Shown: one piece after another, positions 1 to 5,467 of the stretch
Layout of the letters: the number at the start of each line of letters is the position of its first letter
How positions within the stretch are numbered: position 1 is the first letter of the stretch
Position numbers and translations under genes: made by a program
Source: Actinomycetota bacterium
GTDB taxonomy: Bacteria > Actinomycetota > Actinomycetes > Streptosporangiales > Streptosporangiaceae
Reading direction: 5' to 3'
DNA length: 8,519 nt
Assembly (NCBI GenBank): GCA_003168295.1
Contig: PMST01000699.1
Location: 11,123 to 19,641 of the forward strand
Notes under the pieces: model-generated
Told to the model about the DNA's origin: nothing
Database searches by the model: none
What the model saw: the letters and a program-made list of their open reading frames with translations, nothing else

Positions 1-215
1 GCGGCGCGGTAGCGGCCGTCCAAGGGGACGAAGTCCTTAATGTTGGCGGTGACCAGTGCTCGTCCCTCGGTTGCCGCGTACGCGAGGACCTGGTCATCAG
101 GGAGCCCCACCAGGGCTGGGTTGGCAACCACCGAGATGACGTCGTAGCCCTTGGCGCGAAGTTGCTGGGCGATGTCGTCAGAAAACATCTCGTCTAGCAA
201 CAGCGGCTGACTCAT
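1..215 (-). CDS. DUF5615-family PIN-like toxin, partial (3' end outside window)
   Basis: Probable toxin of a type II toxin-antitoxin pair; PIN-like DUF5615 proteins are predicted metal-dependent RNases, but activity is inferred from family only. Seventy-one residues are visible. Residues 5-9 read LLLDE with the first family acidic residue at D8. Residues 37-45 (GLPDDQVLA) and 52-62 (RALVTANIKDF) match the usual 'gLpDeeVL...R.LvT.n.kDF' pattern, with the second acidic residue at D61. The ATG at 215 lies four bases past the last base of the antitoxin stop codon (219), leaving three bases between the genes, so translation is probably coupled. The gene runs off the left edge, so its C-terminus cannot be judged. 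The family assignment rests on motif recall, not a database search. Confidence 0.85.
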   Translation of the reverse strand, partial: MSQPLLLDEMFSDDIAQQLRAKGYDVISVVANPALVGLPDDQVLAYAATEGRALVTANIKDFVPLDGRYRA

Positions 216-218
216 GAG

Positions 219-665
219 CTACCCGGCCAGCAGTTGACGCTCGCGCAGCCAGGCCAGCTCGGCGGCTTCCTCGGCCGCGTCGGCGGCGACGATCTCCGCG
301 TCGACCTCGCCGGGGTAGGCAGCCCAGTAGCGGACAGCGGTGTTCACCAGGCGCAGTGCTATCCCGGTGTTATCGCTGACCAGGCTAACCAGGTCATCGC
401 TATTCAGTCCGGGCTCGGCCGCGTGAGCCGACTTGACGGCGCGGATGACCTCCCAGACGTCCGGGCCTCCGGCCAGGGCGGCGCGGCGCCCGGTAGGACC
501 GGACCGGAAGATGACCCCGGGATGCTCGGTCATCCGCAGGGCTTCGTCAACCAGTCGGTTTGCGGCAGAGGACAAGGACATGCCAGGGTTCGCCGCGACG
601 AAGGAGGCGAGTCGGTCTGCCACCGGCGGATCGAACCTGACGGGTGTCGCCGCACGCTTGCTCAT
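219..665 (-). CDS. RHH/DUF433-type antitoxin (CopG-like regulator)
   Basis: Cognate antitoxin and probable autorepressor of the downstream DUF5615 toxin, 148 residues. Residues 7-45 look like a ribbon-helix-helix-type DNA-binding segment (TPVRFD strand, then two helices ending LVDEALRM). Residues 48-74 carry the DUF433-like signature HPGVIFRSGPTGRRAALAGG followed by PDVWEVI. The acidic, Ala-rich C-terminal tail (from about residue 120) is the part expected to fold on the toxin. The ATG at 665 is chosen because a TACGAT box ends six bases upstream, which places the transcription start on the ATG itself, and no Shine-Dalgarno sequence is present. The order antitoxin then toxin and the three-base gap are typical of such operons. 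Confidence 0.85.
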   Translation of the reverse strand: MSKRAATPVRFDPPVADRLASFVAANPGMSLSSAANRLVDEALRMTEHPGVIFRSGPTGRRAALAGGPDVWEVIRAVKSAHAAEPGLNSDDLVSLVSDNTGIALRLVNTAVRYWAAYPGEVDAEIVAADAAEEAAELAWLRERQLLAG

Positions 666-680
666 GACTACATCGTAGTC
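666..680. promoter_or_regulatory. Inverted-repeat operator over the toxin-antitoxin -10 box
   Basis: GACTAC-ATC-GTAGTC is a perfect 6-bp inverted repeat with a 3-bp centre, directly abutting the antitoxin ATG. It contains the putative minus-strand -10 hexamer TACGAT (672-677). A short palindrome over the -10 box is what an RHH antitoxin would be expected to bind for autorepression; the binding itself is inference. No convincing -35 hexamer was found at 16-18 bp. Confidence 0.6.
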
Positions 681-732
681 GATATGAGTCGCGCCAACGA
701 TTGATCGTGTTCCCAGTATCGACGCGGATAGT

Positions 733-775
733 GTGCCATTACCGTGCCATCAACCCGGCAGCGAGGGTCCCTCGC
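733..775. repeat. GTGCCAT direct repeat and 15-bp palindrome between toxin-antitoxin operon and zinc-finger gene
   Basis: GTGCCAT occurs at 733-739 and 744-750, an 11-bp phase close to one helical turn. Nearby, GCGAGGG-T-CCCTCGC (761-775) is a perfect 7-bp inverted repeat around one base. These fill the 145-bp gap (666-810) between the zinc-finger stop and the antitoxin start. The palindrome has a loop too short for a good RNA hairpin, so a protein-binding site seems likelier than a terminator. No function is known. Confidence 0.5.
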
Positions 776-810
776 GGTCACCTGCGGAAGGCGCAAGAGC
801 CTTACTGGGC

Positions 811-996
811 TCATATCGGGTCTCCTCGCCATGGACCTCGCAGCGGTATGCGGCCCGTAGCCCGCGCGTCCTCGATGATCTCGTTGCAGAGGTCTGCACA
901 CTCGTTGCAAATCACCGCGCCCGGACCAACGACCAATATCTCGACCTGACGCTGCTCTTTGTCGCAGAAACTGCACTTCAGGTTGGCACCATCCAT
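811..996 (-). CDS. Free-standing ClpX-type C4 zinc-finger protein (61 aa)
   Basis: A 61-residue protein that is essentially only the zinc-binding domain found at the N-terminus of ClpX. The four cysteines C8, C11, C30 and C33 are arranged C-x2-C-x18-C-x2-C, and residues 28-40 ([13 protein letters not shown]) closely match ClpX's 'iCdeCvdLCneI'. There is no AAA+ ATPase domain. In ClpX this domain dimerises and binds substrates or adaptors; whether the orphan form docks on a protease is unknown. The ATG at 996 follows a weak GGGAA ribosome site six bases upstream. It sits between a cyclase-like gene and a toxin-antitoxin operon, all on the minus strand but separated by gaps of about 150 bp, so a shared transcript is not obvious. 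Confidence 0.8.
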   Translation of the reverse strand: MDGANLKCSFCDKEQRQVEILVVGPGAVICNECADLCNEIIEDARATGRIPLRGPWRGDPI

Positions 997-1057
997 CGGC
1001 GATTCCCGTTCATCGCTACGGACATCACTGACAGCCTACGCACTCGAACAGCCAGCG

Positions 1058-1080
1058 CCTGGCCGCGCGACGCCGCCAGG
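1058..1080 (-). terminator. Possible hairpin after the cyclase-like gene
   Basis: CCTGGC and GCCAGG form a 6-bp stem around an 11-base loop, about 70 bases past the cyclase-like stop. There is no T-tract, so this would be at best a weak or atypical terminator. The rest of 997-1149 shows nothing else recognisable. Confidence 0.25.
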
Positions 1081-1149
1081 GATAGTGGCCGGACGCGCAC
1101 TGGCCCGCAGCAATAGTGACGCCGTCTCGTGCTCCGGTGAACTACCCGG

Positions 1150-2145
1150 TCAGCGGACCGCCTTCGACTGGCGGCAAGCCGTTGAGTCCCACCATCTGAG
1201 CACACGCATCGCCCGCAAAGTCACCCAGCGAGAAGGCTTGCCCGCGCCGTCATTCACTTCGAACCAGACCCGACCGGGCGGGGTCCAGTCGAGCAGCCAG
1301 GTGCCTCCCTCTAGGCGTCTAGAACGAACGTAGCCGACGGCTTCGCCGAGCCTCGGGTCGGGCGCGGCGCCGGTCAGGGCAGCGGCAGAGCGGAAGTAGT
1401 CGAGTGCCCGGAGGACGTCGTAGTGCCATCGGCTCGGATGCACGAACGACAAGAATCGCTCGTCGGCCGGTTCGCCGGTGCTGAGATGACGGGAAAGCCT
1501 CCGCTCCATCAGATATTCCTCGCCCAGCCTGCGCGCCTCTTGAGATTCGACCGTGCCCCCGGTGGCGCTCTCGTACTCCAGGAGCCCTTCCAGCACGTTG
1601 ATGGTGGTGGCGAATGACGAGCGAAGCGAGCCGTTGATCCTCTCACAATTCCAGCCGCCGTCGTCAAGACGCTCGCCTATCAGGCTGCCAACAATGGACG
1701 AGACGTCAACCCCGAAATAGGCGCCGTCGGCAACGATCCGGCCGTTAATGCACTCCTCGACTTCGCCCTCCCAGTACGGCTCGCCGCCGTGATCCCAACG
1801 TGAGTTGGCGCCGATCAATTCGACGGCTCGTTTGGCCCGGTCCGAAGCGGGATCAAGGCCGAACTCCCGTAGCTGCGACAACGAAAACACCGTGGCCGTC
1901 CACGGCTGGCCGAGTTCGCGCCACTCGTGGGCATCGAAACCGCTGGGGAGAAAGGCGCCACCCGCCCATTGCCCGTCCTCGTCCTCATGCGAGAGAAGCC
2001 GGGCTCCCCAGCCCTCGGTCTCCACTTTGGCCCGCTCCGCCCACCACTGCGACTCCGGACTGTCCAGCAGGTCGCGCATCACCTGCCAGCGGATGGATGA
2101 GTCCGTGTCGAGAAGCCAGTCGATCACCGAGTCAGAGCCAGTCAT
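1150..2145 (-). CDS. Squalene-cyclase-like / prenyltransferase-fold protein (331 aa)
   Basis: A 331-residue soluble protein resembling bacterial proteins annotated 'squalene cyclase', built on the alpha/alpha-barrel fold shared by terpenoid cyclases and protein prenyltransferases. Supporting segments are DWLLDTDSSIRWQVMRDLL near the N-terminus, GQWAGGAF at 58-65, WTATVFSLSQL at 82-92, RLDDGGWNC at 159-167 (a QW-motif-like turn), WHYDVLRALDYF at 240-251 and SRWVTLRAMRVLRWW at 305-319. It is about half the length of true squalene-hopene cyclases and has no DxDD catalytic motif, so real cyclisation of squalene is unlikely and the substrate is unknown. The ATG at 2145 has no Shine-Dalgarno but a TAAATT box (2152-2157) ends six bases before it, consistent with a leaderless start. 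The gene begins right at the left end of a transposon remnant. Confidence 0.75.
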   Translation of the reverse strand: MTGSDSVIDWLLDTDSSIRWQVMRDLLDSPESQWWAERAKVETEGWGARLLSHEDEDGQWAGGAFLPSGFDAHEWRELGQPWTATVFSLSQLREFGLDPASDRAKRAVELIGANSRWDHGGEPYWEGEVEECINGRIVADGAYFGVDVSSIVGSLIGERLDDGGWNCERINGSLRSSFATTINVLEGLLEYESATGGTVESQEARRLGEEYLMERRLSRHLSTGEPADERFLSFVHPSRWHYDVLRALDYFRSAAALTGAAPDPRLGEAVGYVRSRRLEGGTWLLDWTPPGRVWFEVNDGAGKPSRWVTLRAMRVLRWWDSTACRQSKAVR

Positions 2146-2151
2146 GCGGGC

Positions 2152-2157
2152 AATTTA
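2152..2157 (-). promoter_or_regulatory. Putative -10 box, leaderless start of cyclase-like gene
   Basis: TAAATT on the minus strand fits the actinobacterial TANNNT consensus and ends six bases before the ATG, so transcription would begin on the start codon. The -35 position would fall in or next to the transposon's left end and has no good match. Confidence 0.35.
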
Positions 2158-2178
2158 TCAACAGTGAGATGCGAGGAA

Positions 2179-2205
2179 TCCCGGCCGTTCAGTTCAGGGC
2201 CGGGA
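2179..2205. repeat. IS left-end subterminal hairpin
   Basis: TCCCGGCC and GGCCGGGA form a perfect 8-bp stem around an 11-base loop (2187-2197). GAGGAATC and GAGGAAT flank the stem on either side. Subterminal imperfect palindromes are what Y1 transposases recognise at IS605-family ends. It could also act as a 3' hairpin for tnpA, but it has no T-tract. Confidence 0.65.
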
Positions 2206-2219
2206 GGAATCGCATTGGT

Positions 2220-2648
2220 CTAACCGGGTCGTTTCTGCTGTTCGATGTATTGCTTGATGACCGGCAGTGGTGCGCCGGCGCAGGACGCGGCGAAGTACGA
2301 CGGGGACCACAGGTGACCGTGCAGGAGGTGCCGGCTGACGTGGCCGGTGAACTCTTTCCGCAGGTAGTGCGCCGATACGCCCTTGAGCCGGTTGACCAGC
2401 GTGGAGACCGGGAGTTCGGGGGGTAGTGGACGAGCAGGTGGATGTGGTCGTTTTCGCCGTTGAACTCGCGGAGTTCCGCGCCCATCTCCGCGCACGCCCT
2501 CCGCATGATCCACTCGCACGCGTCGAGCATCTCCCCGTTCAGGACGTCCCGCCGGTACTTCGTGACGAAGACAAGGTGAACGTGGAAACTGCACACGACG
2601 CTGCCAGCCCCAGCGGATATCAGGGTCTTGTTCCCAGCGTGACGGCAT
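2220..2648 (-). pseudogene. tnpA: IS200/IS605 Y1 transposase TnpA, two frameshifts
   Basis: Would encode a single-strand HUH/Y1 transposase of about 142 residues, the normal family length. From the ATG at 2648 the frame gives MPSRWEQDPDIRWGWQ. At about 2600 one extra base (or two missing) moves the coding sequence to another frame. That frame carries SFHVHLVFVTKYRRDVL and the HUH core DHIHLLVHYPP. At the C-run on the coding strand (2418-2423, six C, seven needed) one missing base returns the coding sequence to the first frame, which continues ELPVSTLVNRLKGVSAHYL and ends with the catalytic tyrosine in KQYIEQQ (Tyr codon 2247-2249). Neither single frame contains both HUH and tyrosine, so the gene is non-functional unless the sequence is in error at both points. 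Confidence 0.9.
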
Positions 2649-2669
2649 AGATACGAACTTACCAGCGAC

Positions 2670-2675
2670 TAGAAT
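2670..2675 (+). promoter_or_regulatory. Putative -10 box of tnpB
   Basis: TAGAAT fits TANNNT and ends seven bases before the GTG of tnpB, so the transcript could be leaderless. The -35 region overlaps the start of tnpA and shows no clear hexamer. Confidence 0.35.
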
Positions 2676-2682
2676 AGGCGCT

Positions 2683-3230
2683 GTGAAGCTGGTCGTGCCG
2701 GTACGCCTGTACCCCGCCGCCGCCACCGATGAGGCGGCGTTGCGGGACACCCTGACGCTGTGCAACCAGGCCGCCGGCCTGGTGTCCGCCCGCGCGTTCG
2801 AGATGCGGGTCACCTCCAGGCAGTCCCTTCAGCGGCTGGTCTACGGCGACCTGAAGGCCATGGGCCTGTCCGCGCAGCCCGCCATCCACGTGCCCGGAAA
2901 GTCTCCGGCGCCTACGCCACCCTGCGGGCGAACATCCGCGTCGGGAACCTCGGCGAACCAGGGTCGAAACGGCGGGTGAAGGCCGAGTCCAAGCCGATCG
3001 CGTTCCGGGCGGACGCGGCCCAGCCGTTCGATGACCGGTGCCTGTCCTGGCAGCTGGACCGCCGCACCGTGTCCATCTGGACCGCCGCCGGCCGCATGAC
3101 CGGGATACCGTTCCGCTGCTCAGCCGCCCAGTTCGGCCGGCTCCGCGATCACCGGCAGGGCGAATCGGACCTGGTGCACCGGGACGGCAAGTGGTACCTG
3201 TACGCCACCTGCGAGGTCCCCGAACCTGAA
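2683..3230 (+). pseudogene. tnpB: TnpB (IS605 OrfB-type RNA-guided nuclease) fragment, frameshifted and truncated
   Basis: Only the N-terminal half of a TnpB is left, roughly 180 of an expected 370-400 residues. The GTG at 2683 starts MKLVVPVRLYP, the usual opening, and the N-terminal helical region continues to QPAIHV. One base is then missing at 2893-2895. The next frame carries the familiar KVSGAYATLRANIR, RRVKAESKPIAFR, QPFDDRCLSWQ, QGESDLV and WYLYATCEVPEPE. Homology stops at about 3230, just before the RuvC-like catalytic domain, so none of the nuclease acidic residues or the zinc finger remain. The remaining frame past this point is the antisense of the VOC gene. The guide-RNA-encoding right end is also gone. 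Confidence 0.9.
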
Positions 3231-3455
3231 CTCACCGTTGACGTTCTTCCCCTCAGGGACGGGCACGAATATCAGCCCCGGCCCCCGCTCGCCAACCGGT
3301 ATCGAGCGGGTTTCGTCAAGCGCGTGCGGCGGCACCACGACGACCTCGTCGGCGGCCTCGTAGATGACCCGCCAGTCAAGCACCCGTGCCCACCAGCGGC
3401 TTTGGGCAGTGACGTCACGACAGTCGATGACGACGGAATACCAGCGCACGCTCAT
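3120..3455 (-). pseudogene. VOC-family (glyoxalase/bleomycin-resistance-like) protein, 3'-truncated
   Basis: The N-terminal beta-alpha-beta unit of an actinobacterial VOC protein is intact: MSVRWYSVVIDCRD at 1-14, SRWWARVLDW at 19-28, VVVVPPHALDET at 38-49 and GLIFVPVPEGKNV at 60-72. Family members continue with 'KNRLHLDL...' and a second beta-alpha-beta unit. Here the reading enters tnpB antisense at 3231-3242 and stops at 3120, giving 111 residues of which about 72 are native. Half of the expected metal/substrate cavity is missing, so activity is unlikely. The start at 3455 is preferred over an upstream ATG at 3473 because family members begin at M-x-VRWYS. It lies 48 bp after the DUF2332 stop and may once have been the third gene of that operon. 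Confidence 0.8.
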
Positions 3456-3488
3456 CACCCAGACGATACCCACGGATGGTGAGGCTCA

Positions 3489-3536
3489 GTGTTAACCGAA
3501 GTGTTAACCGAAGTGTTGGCCGAGGTGTTGACCGAA
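3489..3536. repeat. Four 12-bp tandem repeats across the DUF2332 stop codon
   Basis: GTGTTAACCGAA occurs twice exactly (3489-3500, 3501-3512), followed by GTGTTGGCCGAG (3513-3524) and GTGTTGACCGAA (3525-3536). The period is a multiple of three, so on the minus strand copies four and three encode FGQH and LGQH. TTAA in copies two and one turns the same register into a stop (TAA, 3504-3506), with a second stop one unit later. Confidence 0.9.
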
Positions 3537-4463
3537 CCAGATGATCTCCTGCCCGTGCGGCCGGGTCCAGGCCAGCGGCGTCCCGTCCAGCGCGAGCACG
3601 TTGTGCAACGTTTCGTCCGGCGGGGGCGGCAGCGTGTCGTAGGGCAGCACCCGCGGGGCCTCGCTGGCGATCCAGTGCCCGGGCAGCCCCCGGACCACGT
3701 CCACGAACGCCTCCCGCCGCGGCGCCGGTACCTGGTACAGCACCGACGTGTGGAAGACCACCAGGGTCGCGCCGGCCGGTGCCTGCGCCGCCAGCGCCGG
3801 CAGGTCGTCGACCAGGTCACCGCGCACGAGCAGCGGCGGCTCGGCCGCGGCCAGAGCGGCCGCGGCCCGCAGCCGGGCGCGGCGGTGCGCGTGCTCGGGC
3901 CAGATGAGGGCCTCAAGCCACGCGAGGTCAGCGGGGTCGGTCACGTCGAGCGGGTTGAGGTCCAGGCCGGCCCGCCACACCACCTCGGGCCGCCCGGCCG
4001 GCGGCGCCATTCCGGTGGCCACGCAGGACAGGACCGGCTCGCCGGTACCGATTTGATGGTCGCCGTAGCGGTACGTGTACCGGTCGGGGTACAGGCACAG
4101 CCCGGCGGACGCGCCGACCTCCAGCAGGGCCAGGGGCTGCGGCAGCGCCGCGAGCACCGGCAGGAGGAAGGCACACCGCCCGGCCTCGTTCGTCTGGGTG
4201 GCCCGGGTGCGCATCTCCGCCTGGATCGCGGGCCAGTTCGCCACCGCGTAGTCGTGAAAAGCGGCCGGTTCCTCGACCGGGCCGCCGAGGAACCGCACGA
4301 CGCCGAACAGCAGATTCGGCTGCCGCTTGGCCGGCGGGAGCGTGCCGAGCAGGGCGAGCACCTCATCGTCGCGGGAGACGGCGATCGAAAGCCGCTCGTA
4401 GGCGGGCGATACGCCGCGCGTCTCGCGCTCGGCGAACTCGGCGTAGGTCGCTGCGGTCGTCAC
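3504..4463 (-). CDS. DUF2332 family protein (319 aa)
   Basis: Conserved protein of unknown biochemical function, common in actinobacteria. Recognisable family segments are PAKRQPNLLFGVVRFLGG (44-61), TQTNEAGRCAFLLPVL (89-104), the glycine-rich Rossmann-like turn ALLEVGASAGLCL (112-124) and FHTSVLYQVP in the second half. The glycine-rich turn resembles SAM-dependent methyltransferases, but methyl transfer is not shown. I choose the GTG at 4463 over the ATG at 4478: GTG overlaps the upstream stop as GTGA and has a G-rich ribosome site (GGGGG) about six bases before it. The C-terminus ends inside a tandem repeat, so the last residues (FGQHLGQHFG) may be an added tail. Confidence 0.85.
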   Translation of the reverse strand: MTTAATYAEFAERETRGVSPAYERLSIAVSRDDEVLALLGTLPPAKRQPNLLFGVVRFLGGPVEEPAAFHDYAVANWPAIQAEMRTRATQTNEAGRCAFLLPVLAALPQPLALLEVGASAGLCLYPDRYTYRYGDHQIGTGEPVLSCVATGMAPPAGRPEVVWRAGLDLNPLDVTDPADLAWLEALIWPEHAHRRARLRAAAALAAAEPPLLVRGDLVDDLPALAAQAPAGATLVVFHTSVLYQVPAPRREAFVDVVRGLPGHWIASEAPRVLPYDTLPPPPDETLHNVLALDGTPLAWTRPHGQEIIWFGQHLGQHFG

Positions 4464-5131
4464 GGCTCGCCCCCGCACAGTCCGAACGCCTCCGTCACCC
4501 GCTCCTCCAGCCCATCTTCGGTCATGGTGGCGTCAACCTCGATGGCGGGCAGGGCAAGACGCTCCGTTTCCTCCCGGAGGCGTTCGGTGAACATCCGATC
4601 ACGCTCGAGCAGATTGTGCAGGGCCCGCTCCGGATCACTGGTCTGGCCCGCGATCTGCCACAACGACCCCCGGCTCTCGAACGCGGCCCGGCGGAAGCCA
4701 GGCGTCGGCAGCAGCCAGACGGCGTGACCGGGCCCGGCGAGGAGAGGCTTCACCAGGCGTGGCAGCAGCCGGAACCCCTCCACGATCACGCCGGCTTCCC
4801 CCGGCCGGGCCAGGAGGTCTTCGAGGATCAGGCCGAAGCCCTCGCCCCGGAACCAGTGAAACGTCTCGAGCATGGTTTCGACAGACCGGTTCACCCATCG
4901 CTCGTCCATGTCCATGGCCGCGAACTCGCTCAGGAACGGGCAGTCTGCGGGCGCGTGCCGGCTGGCGTGGTCCCGCATCACGTCGTCGGTCGCGTATAGC
5001 CGCAGCCCGTGCCGAGCCGCCACGCGGCGCGCGATGACCGACTTGCCCGCACCGCTCCCGCCGCCGATCCAGTAAACGTGCCGGAGCCGCGCTCGCAGCG
5101 CCGCCGCGTCGGCCGTCTCCCCGTGCCCCAT
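4460..5131 (-). CDS. P-loop NTPase / small-molecule kinase-like protein (223 aa)
   Basis: Probable ATP-dependent phosphotransferase of the nucleoside/small-molecule kinase class; substrate unknown. Residues 23-31 are a Walker A loop, GGGSGAGKS. ATDDVMRDH (47-55) fits the substrate/Mg region that follows the first strand-helix in such kinases. VIVEGFRLLP (115-124) fits the Walker-B-like strand (hhhEG), and the Arg-rich helix around ERALHNLLERDRMFTERL resembles a lid. There is no signal peptide or membrane segment. It is translationally coupled to the DUF2332 gene by a 4-base overlap, which suggests the two act in one process. The ATG at 5131 is preceded by TAGGAT six bases upstream, again consistent with leaderless transcription. 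Confidence 0.75.
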   Translation of the reverse strand: MGHGETADAAALRARLRHVYWIGGGSGAGKSVIARRVAARHGLRLYATDDVMRDHASRHAPADCPFLSEFAAMDMDERWVNRSVETMLETFHWFRGEGFGLILEDLLARPGEAGVIVEGFRLLPRLVKPLLAGPGHAVWLLPTPGFRRAAFESRGSLWQIAGQTSDPERALHNLLERDRMFTERLREETERLALPAIEVDATMTEDGLEERVTEAFGLCGGEP

Positions 5132-5365
5132 CGCCGCATCCTATGCTGCTCCGATTTATCACGAAAGGTACGTCTGGCGGCTAAATTCGACTATAGGTCC
5201 GATTTAATGCGCAGGCCAAAGATCAAGCCGATTTCTTCGGAACGAAAGGTGGCTCATGCCCGAAGGCCGTTCCCGCGTGCCGGGCAAGACGGCAGGAGCC
5301 CGCGGGACGGCTCGGTAATGCTTGACAATCGGGCTAAGCCGCGTCAGCGTGACAGTGGGTAAAGG

Positions 5366-5396
5366 GCTGATTCCAGGCTCCTGGATGATTGTCAGC
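5366..5396. repeat. Nested inverted repeat upstream of the large membrane/HNH-like gene
   Basis: The inner arms TCCAGG (5372-5377) and CCTGGA (5380-5385) are separated by two bases. They are enclosed by outer arms GCTGA (5366-5370) and TCAGC (5392-5396). It lies about 75 bp before the ATG at 5472 and may be an operator. The two-base centre argues against a simple RNA hairpin. Confidence 0.5.
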
Positions 5397-5459
5397 GGCG
5401 GGGCGCGCATTCAGCCATATGACCAGAATTGCCCGTGGGGGGCAAGGGAAGCCTGAGTC

Positions 5460-5467
5460 GGGAGGGG
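5460..5467 (+). promoter_or_regulatory. Ribosome binding site of the large gene
   Basis: GGGAGGGG sits four bases before the ATG at 5472 and is the strongest Shine-Dalgarno-like sequence seen in the window. An in-frame TGA at 5453-5455, followed by no other start codon before 5472, fixes the start. Confidence 0.75.

Larger units (their letters stand above)
2166..3230. mobile_element. Degenerate IS200/IS605-family element (divergent tnpA and tnpB, right end lost)
   Basis: The IS605 layout is recognisable: a Y1 transposase gene reading left, a tnpB gene reading right, 34 bp between their starts, and a stem-loop just outside the tnpA 3' end at the expected left end. All genes are broken: two frameshifts in tnpA, one in tnpB, and tnpB stops before its nuclease domain. 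The left boundary (somewhere in 2158-2178) is approximate because IS605 elements make no target duplication or terminal inverted repeats. The right side is a breakpoint inside a VOC gene rather than a true right end. Confidence 0.85.

Noticed and set aside
668..976. Minus-strand frame of 102 codons overlapping the zinc-finger gene
   Set aside because: It is out of frame with the clear C4 zinc-finger protein and has Arg/Pro-rich shadow composition.
234..1333. Several overlapping plus-strand open frames of 80-156 codons (for example 234-704, 733-1116, 959-1333)
   Set aside because: They lie antisense to the antitoxin, zinc-finger and cyclase-like genes, have no recognisable motifs and are typical of open antisense frames in high-GC DNA.
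2179..2205. Hairpin considered as a Rho-independent terminator
   Set aside because: No T-tract on either strand, and its position fits an IS605 left end better.
3231..3482. Continuation of the tnpB second frame past 3230
   Set aside because: TnpB similarity ends at about 3230; the rest is the exact antisense of the VOC gene and matches nothing.
3489..3536. Tandem repeats considered as a CRISPR array or plasmid iterons
   Set aside because: The unit is only 12 bp with no spacers, and there are no cas or replication genes nearby.
3455..3916. Minus-strand 153-codon frame rich in Arg, Thr and Pro
   Set aside because: Alternate frame of DUF2332; its NTSVNTSVNT tail is only the 12-bp repeat read in another register.
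3489..4727. Plus-strand open frame of 412 codons
   Set aside because: It is antisense to DUF2332 and the kinase gene, which carry clear family motifs, and its translation is dominated by Arg, Gly, Val and Gln as expected of a shadow frame.
4616..5075. Plus-strand frames opposite the P-loop gene
   Set aside because: No motifs; the minus strand has the Walker A gene.
5204..5410. Minus-strand 68-codon frame in the non-coding region
   Set aside because: No ribosome site, motif or coding-like composition found; treated as non-coding.
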